Below the pieces are notes generated by a model. That model saw nothing but the letters and a program-made list of their open reading frames with translations. It did no database searches and was not told where the DNA came from. A stretch of DNA of 6,222 nt, taken from an uncultured Mycoplasma sp. (GTDB taxonomy: Bacteria > Bacillota_I > Bacilli_A > Mycoplasmatales > Metamycoplasmataceae). Position 1 is the first letter of the stretch, and every line of letters begins with the position of its first letter. The stretch covers positions 1 to 6,222 of the forward strand of contig CASFBV010000046.1 in NCBI GenBank assembly GCA_949293065.1, written 5' to 3'. Positions 1 through 5,309 of the stretch are shown here, in pieces. A program made the position numbers and the translations under genes.

Positions 1-472
1 ATTTAATTTTTATGATGTAGATAAAATAATTAGAATAGGATCGGCTGGATCTTATAAGAAAGATTTAGGTTTATATGAGGTGTTTTTAGCTGATTCTTCA
101 TATTCAGATTCATCTGCATATAGTGAATTAGTTTTAGGTGAAAAAACAAATATTCAATATCCTACAAAAGAATTGAATCATCAATTAGAAGAGTCTGCTA
201 AAAAACAAGGAATTAAATTACATAAAGGAAGAATTCATTCTTCTGATGTTTTTTATGCTTCAAGACCATTAGATGAAACAATTAGAGTCACAGGTGCAGA
301 TTGTGTTGAAATGGAATCATATGCATTATTTACAAATGCTAAAAAATTAAATAAACAAGCTGCAACATTAGTAACAATTTCAGACAATTTAATTACTCAG
401 GAAATCACATCATCAGAAGAAAGGGAAAAGAAATTTCATAAGATGGTTGAAATTGCTTTAGGAATTTTATAA
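1..472 (+). CDS. deoD: Purine nucleoside phosphorylase DeoD, 5'-truncated by the window edge
   Basis: Phosphorolysis of purine (deoxy)nucleosides to free base and (deoxy)ribose-1-phosphate, a cytosolic salvage enzyme. The frame is open from base 2, giving 156 visible residues of a family usually near 235, so roughly the first 80 lie outside the window. GTG at 80 is an internal Val, not the start, because the phosphate-binding stretch IIRIGSAGS lies upstream of it (bases 26-52). Family landmarks follow in order: SSDVFYA; VEMES, which matches the E. coli nucleoside-binding VEMEA; and SDN...SSEER, whose Asp and Arg align with catalytic Asp204 and Arg217 of E. coli DeoD. TAA at 470-472 overlaps the deoA start by one base (TAATG), so the two are translationally linked in one operon. 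No Trp codon occurs in the visible part. Assignment to the hexameric, bacterial DeoD type is firm; preferred substrate is inferred from the family. Confidence 0.95.
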   Translation, partial: FNFYDVDKIIRIGSAGSYKKDLGLYEVFLADSSYSDSSAYSELVLGEKTNIQYPTKELNHQLEESAKKQGIKLHKGRIHSSDVFYASRPLDETIRVTGADCVEMESYALFTNAKKLNKQAATLVTISDNLITQEITSSEEREKKFHKMVEIALGIL

Positions 473-1770
473 TGCTTACAATTTTAGATATTATTGAAAA
501 AAAGAAAAATAAACAAGAATTAACTTCTCAAGAAATCGATTTCTTTGTAAAAGGATATACAAATAATGAAATTCCTGATTATCAAATTTCATCATTGCTA
601 ATGGCAATTGTTTTAAATGGAATGAATTTGAAAGAAGCAACTTTTATGACACAATCAATGATTGAAAGTGGTAAAACAATCGATTTATCTTCAATAAAGG
701 GAATTAAGTTAGATAAGCATTCAACTGGCGGAGTCGGAGATAAAGTTTCATTAGTTTTAGGGCCAATCATTGCAGCTTGTGGTGGTGTTTTTGCAAAAAT
801 GTCTGGTAGAGGATTAGGTCATACAGGTGGAACAATTGATAAATTAGAATCAATCCCTGGATTTAATTGTTTTTATAATGATAAAGATTTTAAAAAATTA
901 GTAAATAAATCAAATATAGCAATTATTGGCCAAACTGATGATTTAGTTCCTGCTGATAAAAAAATATACGCATTAAGAGATGTAACCGGAACTGTTAATT
1001 CAATGCCTTTAATTTCTTCATCAATTATGTCTAAAAAATTAGCAACAGGAGCTGATGCAATTTTATTAGATGTTAAATGTGGTTCTGGAGCTTTCATGAA
1101 AAACGAAGAAGATGCAAGAGAACTTGCAAAATGAATGATTTCAATTGGTAAAAAAATGAAAAAAGACATTAGAGTTGAAATTACAAATATGGAGCAACCA
1201 TTAGGAAGAATGATAGGTAATAAAAATGAAATTGTTGAAGCAATGAATTCTTTAAAAGGTAATGGCGAAAAAAATTTCATGGATTTAATTTATTCATCAG
1301 GAGCAACTTTATTAAATCAAGCAAAGATAACAAAAAATGATAAAGAAGCAAAGGCAATGATTGATGATGTTATTAAATCAGGTAAGGCATTTAATAAATT
1401 TTTAGAATTTGTTAAAAACCAAGGCGGCGATGAAAAAATTATTCAAAAACCAAATTGATGAAAACCAAAATATAAATTAGAAATTAAATCAACTAAAAAT
1501 GGATATGTTTATTTAAAAAATTCAATTAACTTAGGATTAACTGCAATGAAATTGGGTGCTGGAAGACAAACAAAAGAAGATATCATTGATAATGAAGCAG
1601 GAATAGAACTAAATAAAATTACAAATGAACTTGTAAAAAAAGGAGACATAATTATGACTTTATACTCATCAAAAAAAATTGATGAAAAATTAATTGATGA
1701 AGTTAAAGCATCTTATGAAATTATTTCAAAACCTAAACCAATCAAAATAGTTTATGACAAATTAAAATAA
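472..1770 (+). CDS. deoA: Thymidine / pyrimidine-nucleoside phosphorylase
   Basis: Phosphorolysis of thymidine, deoxyuridine and, in pyrimidine-nucleoside phosphorylases, uridine, giving base plus (deoxy)ribose-1-phosphate. The 432 residues match the usual length (about 430-440). TGA at 1132-1134 and 1456-1458 is Trp221 and Trp329; under the standard code the gene falls into three pieces. Landmarks: [10 protein letters not shown] (82-91, phosphate-binding loop); the family signature [16 protein letters not shown] (111-126); [10 protein letters not shown] with Arg169; and SIMSKK with Ser184 and Lys188, equivalent to E. coli Arg171, Ser186 and Lys190. The C-terminal domain carries [19 protein letters not shown]. 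The start is ATG at 472, with AGGAA at 460-464 seven bases upstream, inside deoD. Stop is TAA. The gene cannot be resolved between strict thymidine phosphorylase (deoA) and broader Pdp from sequence alone. No deoC or cdd follows; the next gene is convergent. Confidence 0.96.
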
Positions 1771-1771
1771 G

Positions 1772-2611
1772 TTATCATTTTATTTCACAAATAAACTGAG
1801 TTCCATTTAGATAATCTAATTCATCTTTTAAATCATGAAAAATTATTTTATATGAATGAAGAAAAACTCTTTTATCAAATTTCCCTCCATATTTTTTATC
1901 ACCATAAATTGGAAAACCAAGTTTTGCTAATGATAATCTAATTTGATGTTTTCTTCCTGTTATTAATTTTGCATAACATTTATTTTTATCTTTGAAAAAT
2001 AATGTTTCCATTTTTAAACCTGGTTTGTTATCAAATAATTCCATTTCATGAGTTCTTGTATTTTTCCTTCCATAAAAAATCACTTCTTTTCTTTCTCAAG
2101 GGAAATCAGATTTTAATAAATAATATTTTTCATGTTTATTTATTTTTTCATTTAGTTGAACTAATGTTTTATAGTTTTTAGCATAAACAATTAATCCAGA
2201 TGTTGAACGGTCTAACCTTCCAATACTTGCAGGTTTAAATGAATCAATTTGTTTGTAATTTAAATAAGTTAAAACTTGATTATCTAAACAATCTTCAAAT
2301 CCGTGCATTGAAACATTGATAGGTTTATCTATCACTAAAATATTTTTATCCTCATAGATCACTTTAAAATTAATAGGAGTTTTAAATTCTATTTCTGATG
2401 AAGAATTATCTATGCCATAAACGTGTATTTCGTCTCCTGCTTTAAGTTGAATAGATTTGTCATTAATTTTAAGATTATTTATTCTTACATCTTTTAATCT
2501 AAATATTTTTTCAATTTTTGAAATAGGAACATTATTTAGTTGTTTAACTAAATATTTAAATATTGTTCTTCCTTCATCATTTTTTGTAGCTTTAAATTTT
2601 AATAAATTCAT
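1772..2611 (-). CDS. RluA-family 23S rRNA pseudouridine synthase (RluC-like)
   Basis: Isomerises specific uridines to pseudouridine, most likely in 23S rRNA. The protein has 279 residues. An S4-like RNA-binding domain occupies about 13-66 (ISKIEKIFRLKDVRIN, then LKAGDEIHVYG), followed by the catalytic domain. GRLDRSTSGL (131-140) contains the catalytic Asp134, and GRKHQIRLSLAKLGFPIYGD is the conserved C-terminal family motif. The S4 region reads more like RluC than RluD, but the target uridines cannot be read from sequence. Two TGA codons are Trp: W172 (2096-2098) splits the gene under the standard code, and W279 (1775-1777) is the last residue, directly before the true TAA at 1772-1774. ATG at 2609-2611 lies two bases after the scpB stop, with only a weak purine-rich AGAGAAG about ten bases upstream. 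It is the last gene of the five-gene minus cluster, and its stop is one base from that of deoA. Confidence 0.93.
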
Positions 2612-2613
2612 TA

Positions 2614-3198
2614 TTATTGATCTTCTCTTTGAGAACTATATAAATCAACAATTTCTTCTGTTGCATCAGAATCTAAATCGATGTTTGCAAAATCACTTAA
2701 TCTTGGCAATTCATTAATTGATCTAATTCTGAAATAATCATAAAATTTATCTGTAACTCCAAATAAAACAGGGTTACCTGGTGTTTTAGAAATTCCAACT
2801 TCTTCTACTAAACCTTTTAGCATTAATAAATTTACTAAATGATCTGAAACTTTTCCTCTAATTGCATTAATTGATGATCTTGTAATTGGTGCTTTGTATG
2901 CAATAATCCCTATAACTTCTAATGCAGCATCTGATAATTTTGCTTTTTGTTCATTTGTTACAAGTGTTGAAATAAATTCTTTTGCTTCAGGAATTGTTAC
3001 AAATTTATATATTCCATTGTATTCTTCAACAATTAATCCTCTTTTTTCACCATTAAATGTTTCAACAAATTTATTCATTAAATCTTTTGCAACTGAAATA
3101 GTTTCTAAATTAAAAACTTCTTTTATATCTTCAACTTTAATTCCTTCATCACCTTTGATATAAATTAAAGCTTCAATTACTCTTTCTCTTGATGTCAT
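2614..3198 (-). CDS. scpB: Segregation and condensation protein ScpB
   Basis: Partner of ScpA and SMC in the bacterial condensin complex that compacts and separates chromosomes; acts on the nucleoid. The protein has 194 residues, normal for the family, built of two winged-helix domains. Diagnostic stretch: LSDAALEVIGIIAYKAPITR (88-107), then NAIRGKVSDHLVNLLMLKGLV, GNPVLFGVT, and INELPRL near the end (161-167), matching the family pattern of ALE.L.IIAY..PITR, IRG, a glycine/proline turn and sL.eLP. The tail 168-194 is acidic. It starts one base after the scpA stop. The only good Shine-Dalgarno (3211-3216) is 12 bases from the ATG, longer than ideal. Only three sense codons (ACT, ATT, AGT) separate an upstream in-frame TAA from that ATG, so any longer product would gain at most three residues. 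No Trp codons. Confidence 0.95.
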   Translation of the reverse strand: MTSRERVIEALIYIKGDEGIKVEDIKEVFNLETISVAKDLMNKFVETFNGEKRGLIVEEYNGIYKFVTIPEAKEFISTLVTNEQKAKLSDAALEVIGIIAYKAPITRSSINAIRGKVSDHLVNLLMLKGLVEEVGISKTPGNPVLFGVTDKFYDYFRIRSINELPRLSDFANIDLDSDATEEIVDLYSSQREDQ

Positions 3199-3199
3199 A

Positions 3200-3955
3200 C
3201 TAATAGTTTACTCCTTTTCTAATTATTATTTCATCAAATTGATGATCTTGTTCTAAAACTAATTCTTCTCTTCTTGACATGTCCAGTATTGCAATCATTG
3301 TTATAACAAAGTGGTTTAATGATGGAACAGAAAATAATTTTTCAAATGGAATGATGTCTGAATTTAAACCATTTATAATCTCAATAATTTGCTCTCTTCT
3401 TTCAGCTGGAGATAAATTAAATGTTTCTAATTTTATTTTTCTTAGTTTGTCAGCATAATTTCTTTCAAACATTTTTCTTAATGTTTTAATTAATTTAGAA
3501 GTTGTTCCATATCCATCAAGTGCAGCTTCATCAATTTCTTTTATGAAACCATCTGTGTTAGAAGGTTTTTTGATGTAAACTTCATTTCTTTTTGCCTCTT
3601 GAATTTTTAAGTTTTGAGAAATTTTTTTGAATTCTTCATATTCAGCAATTAACCTTAGAATTCTCATTTTATCTTCTTCAACTTCTTTAACTTCTTCTGG
3701 ATCAGCTAAGATTAATCTTGCTTTAATGTAAATAAGCTCAGAAGCCATAACCAAATACTCACTTGCAACATCAATATCTTTTTCTTGTAAATCTTCAATT
3801 ATTTTTAAATATTGAGTAGCAAGTTCTACCAAGTCAACATCAAAAATGTCAACATTTTTCTTTTTAATTAATTCAAGCAATAAATCCAAAGGACCATTAA
3901 AAGCACCTAATGAAAAATTAATATCACTTGAATCAACAATTTTTTCGTTTGACAT
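3200..3955 (-). CDS. scpA: Segregation and condensation protein ScpA (kleisin)
   Basis: The kleisin subunit that bridges the SMC heads and binds ScpB in the condensin complex. The protein has 251 residues, typical length. The N-terminal SMC-binding region has FNGPLDLLLELI (19-30), the family hallmark, then the helical YLVMASELIYIKARLIL (67-83). A charged middle linker (about 85-180) follows. The C-terminal winged helix is at about 183-248, with HFVITMIAILDMSRREEL. Start ATG at 3953-3955 has a strong Shine-Dalgarno AAGGAG (3962-3967) six bases upstream, the best in the minus cluster. Stop is TAG, unlike the TAA of every other complete gene here. It is preceded by plsC after a 30-base gap and followed by scpB after one base. 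Side-by-side scpA-scpB is the usual arrangement in Firmicutes and mollicutes. No Trp codons. Confidence 0.96.
   Translation of the reverse strand: MSNEKIVDSSDINFSLGAFNGPLDLLLELIKKKNVDIFDVDLVELATQYLKIIEDLQEKDIDVASEYLVMASELIYIKARLILADPEEVKEVEEDKMRILRLIAEYEEFKKISQNLKIQEAKRNEVYIKKPSNTDGFIKEIDEAALDGYGTTSKLIKTLRKMFERNYADKLRKIKLETFNLSPAERREQIIEIINGLNSDIIPFEKLFSVPSLNHFVITMIAILDMSRREELVLEQDHQFDEIIIRKGVNY
3211..3216 (-). promoter_or_regulatory. scpB: Ribosome binding site assigned to scpB, unusually far from its ATG
   Basis: AAGGAG (within AAAAGGAG) lies inside the last codons of scpA, 12 bases upstream of the scpB ATG at 3198. Six bases after it is an in-frame ATT (3202-3204). The long spacing may be bridged by coupling to scpA termination, whose TAG ends one base before the ATG. 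Confidence 0.6.
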
Positions 3956-3961
3956 TAGAAA

Positions 3962-3967
3962 CTCCTT
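3962..3967 (-). promoter_or_regulatory. scpA: Ribosome binding site of scpA
   Basis: AAGGAG on the minus strand, six bases before the scpA ATG, in the 30-base gap after plsC. It fixes the scpA start and suggests scpA is initiated independently rather than by coupling to plsC. Confidence 0.85.
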
Positions 3968-3985
3968 AACTTATAAAATTTTAGT

Positions 3986-4933
3986 TTATTTTTTATTTTT
4001 TGATTTCTCTTTTTTTTCTTGCATTTTTTCGTATTTAGCTTCTTCTTTTTCTTGCGCTTCAATTATTTTTTGTTCTTGTTTTCTTTCTTTACGATCTTTC
4101 TTAGCTTCTTTTTTAGCTTTTTTAGCTTCTTTTTTATGGAATTTTTTAGCTTCTTTTGTTTGTTCTATGTCTTCATTGTCTTCTTTTGAAGGTTTAAAGT
4201 CATATTCTGGTTTTTTGAATGATGATAGAACAATATTTCTAACACGTTCAGCTAAGGCGATTGTATTTTGAGTAGCAAATGAATGAGCAGGAATTCTTTT
4301 ATGGAAGATAACTTCAACCACTATTTTATCTTTACGTTTAAAATCTAAGGCACAAACAGAATTATTAATTGTAAATGGAACAATTGGAAGCATTTCTTTT
4401 TTAGCTACCTTAAATGAACCTGGCTTAAATTCTCCAACTGTACCTTCTCTATTTCTTGTTCCTTCTGGGAAAATAACCCCATATGTTTTATTTTCTTTAA
4501 CAAATTTACCAAAGTTATCCATTGTTTCTAAACTTTTTCTAACATTATCACGATCTAAATAAAAAGTGTCTAAGGCATTAAGTGGATATCTTGTATAACT
4601 TTTGTATTGTAATGTATGTTTTGCAATAAATGTTGCAATTTTATTATGATCACCTTTTGCTTCTGTTTGTGATTTTAGAGCATAAATAATAGCAAGAGCA
4701 TCAAAGTTGTCTTGATGGTTTCCATATAACATACATGGACCTGAAAATCCTAAGTTTTCATATCCTTGAACTTTAACTTCAATTTTCATAGATTTCATAA
4801 TTGAAGTTATTTTGTGAGCAATATAATCATTTCTGTATTGCAAAGGATATCTTGCCTTATCCGAAAAAGAACGTTTTCAATATTTTTTACATTTTCTTGA
4901 AGCAAATCAAATTTTCAATTTAACTAAACTCAT
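3986..4933 (-). CDS. plsC: 1-acyl-sn-glycerol-3-phosphate acyltransferase with Lys/Glu-rich tail
   Basis: Transfers an acyl chain to lysophosphatidic acid to make phosphatidic acid, at the inner face of the membrane. The protein has 315 residues. The acyltransferase domain spans about 50-240: NHQDNFD (72-78) is the catalytic HX4D box (His73, Asp78), with Asp where NHxSxxD has Ser; DTFYLDRDN (122-130) is block II; FPEGTR (155-160) is the glycerol-phosphate-binding block III; IVPFTI (184-189) is block IV. The true start is ATG at 4931-4933; TGA at W9 and W19 hides the first 30 residues under the standard code and would suggest a false TTG start at 4843. GGGAGAA (4941-4947), nine bases upstream inside acpS, serves as ribosome binding site. 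No clear transmembrane helix is visible. Residues about 245-315 form an unusual highly charged, coiled-coil-prone tail. The gene starts one base after the acpS stop. The acyl donor (acyl-ACP or acyl-phosphate-derived) is not visible. Confidence 0.92.
4101..4157 (-). repeat. Low-complexity 12-base repeats coding the PlsC tail
   Basis: Plus-strand TTAGCTTCTTTT occurs three times exactly (4101-4112, 4122-4133, 4146-4157), with a shortened TTAGCTTT copy at 4113-4120. Copy offsets are 21 and 24 bases, so the frame is kept; read on the minus strand they encode the recurring K-K/E-A-K-K units of the PlsC tail. This is a degenerate, in-frame coding repeat, not a mobile element. Confidence 0.75.
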
Positions 4934-4934
4934 T

Positions 4935-5243
4935 TTAATCTTCTCCCACTACAAAAGCAACAACATATTCATTTTCCTTTGAAGTTGAAATTTTATAATT
5001 TTGAAATTCAAAAAAACCTTTTGGATTTCTCTTGATGTCAATGTTGTGATAATCATGCAATTCATTATTAGCCTTAAATAAAGCTTCTTTAATTGCTCAT
5101 CTTTGTGCAACATATAATTCTTTGTTTTCTGCTTCTAATCATTCTTTATATTCTTGATCAGAAAGCACTTTTTTAATAAAAGAATCTTTCTTATTTTCAA
5201 ATCTTTTTATTGATGTTATATCAACTCCAATTGTCATAATCAT
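4935..5243 (-). CDS. acpS: Holo-[acyl-carrier-protein] synthase AcpS
   Basis: Moves 4'-phosphopantetheine from CoA onto the serine of apo-ACP; cytosolic, Mg-dependent. It reads as 102 residues from ATG at 5241-5243 or 100 from the second in-frame ATG at 5235-5237 (ATG-ATT-ATG); numbering here uses the shorter form. IGVDITSIKRF holds the metal-binding Asp6, and RWAIKEALFKA (46-56) holds Glu51, the two hallmark stretches of the family. VLSDQEY and NPKGFFEF match the usual middle, and YKISTSKENEYVVAFVV is the C-terminal strand, with Lys where many homologues have the His of SxSH. Trp33 (5139-5141) and Trp47 (5097-5099) are both TGA, so the gene breaks into fragments under the standard code. No Shine-Dalgarno precedes either ATG. 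TAA at 4935-4937 is one base from the plsC start. It is probably the first gene of the minus cluster, diverging from ileS. Confidence 0.92.
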
Positions 5244-5270
5244 TAATATTATAAATAATTTAAGTATAAT
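5231..5270 (+). promoter_or_regulatory. ileS: Candidate ileS promoter boxes
   Basis: Two readings are possible. TTGTCA (5231-5236, one mismatch to TTGACA) followed after 17 bases by AATAAT (5254-5259, one mismatch to TATAAT) forms a complete sigma-A-like pair; its -35 box would overlap the acpS start codon. Alternatively, the perfect TATAAT at 5265-5270 serves as -10 with no recognisable -35 at normal distance, which is common in mollicutes. Either gives a leader of about 33-45 bases. In such AT-rich DNA chance matches are frequent. Confidence 0.45.
5248..5268 (-). promoter_or_regulatory. acpS: Candidate acpS-cluster -10 boxes
   Basis: On the minus strand TATACT (5263-5268) and a perfect TATAAT (5248-5253) lie just upstream of the acpS ATG at 5243. 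The first would give a leader of roughly a dozen bases, the second an almost leaderless mRNA. Neither has a good -35 (only TTAAAA and TTTAAA at 17 bases, 4 of 6 matches each). Chance occurrence is a real alternative. Confidence 0.4.
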
Positions 5271-5298
5271 TTTAAAACTTGTTGTTTTTAAATTATTC

Positions 5299-5304
5299 AA
5301 GGAG
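5299..5304 (+). promoter_or_regulatory. ileS: Ribosome binding site of ileS
   Basis: AAGGAG, a full Shine-Dalgarno core, ends five bases before the ATG at 5310. It fixes the ileS start, and no earlier in-frame start with comparable support is seen. Confidence 0.85.
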
Positions 5305-5309
5305 AAATT

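Larger units (their letters stand above)
1772..5243 (-). other. Probable five-gene operon acpS-plsC-scpA-scpB-pseudouridine synthase
   Basis: Five genes share one strand with gaps of 1, 30, 1 and 2 bases, leaving no room for a classical promoter except perhaps in the 30-base plsC-scpA gap, where I see only a strong Shine-Dalgarno. The -1/+1-type junctions suggest coupled translation. The expected transcript starts in the 5244-5309 spacer and ends past 1772. Co-transcription is inferred from spacing and strand, not shown. Confidence 0.8.
5244..5309. promoter_or_regulatory. Divergent acpS/ileS intergenic region
   Basis: This 66-base, almost pure A/T spacer is the only intergenic stretch of any size. 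It must hold the start signals for ileS rightwards and the acpS cluster leftwards. It contains -10-like hexamers on both strands and the ileS ribosome binding site. It is too short for a T-box or other complex riboswitch, and I see no strong inverted repeat that would mark an operator. Confidence 0.7.

Noticed and set aside
80..472. GTG at 80 as the start of a short DeoD
   Set aside because: The frame is open back to base 2 and the upstream residues (IIRIGSAGS) are conserved DeoD sequence, so the gene is simply cut by the window edge.
873..1280. Minus-strand ORF of 135 codons opposite deoA
   Set aside because: It lies wholly within the deoA coding region, resembles no family I recognise, and has the composition expected of an antisense shadow.
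1132..1458. deoA appearing as three separate ORFs, as if a decayed pseudogene
   Set aside because: All three pieces are in one frame, separated only by TGA; reading TGA as Trp gives one 432-residue protein of normal length with all motifs.
1765..1785. Possible bidirectional terminator between deoA and the pseudouridine synthase
   Set aside because: The stem is six A/T pairs with a 9-base loop and no G/C pairs; such hairpins arise by chance in this base composition.
4101..4157. Repeats as a possible CRISPR or mobile-element signature
   Set aside because: The copies are adjacent, low-complexity, in-frame and code for the PlsC tail; there are no unique spacers of uniform length, terminal repeats or transposase.
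3846..4271. Long plus-strand ORF opposite plsC and scpA
   Set aside because: It is Ser/Phe/Leu-rich and is the antisense shadow of the Lys/Glu-rich PlsC tail; it lacks a Shine-Dalgarno and spans two well-supported genes.
5244..5309. T-box riboswitch upstream of ileS, as in many Firmicutes
   Set aside because: The spacer is 66 bases in total, too short for a T-box, and no T-box sequence or stem I is visible.
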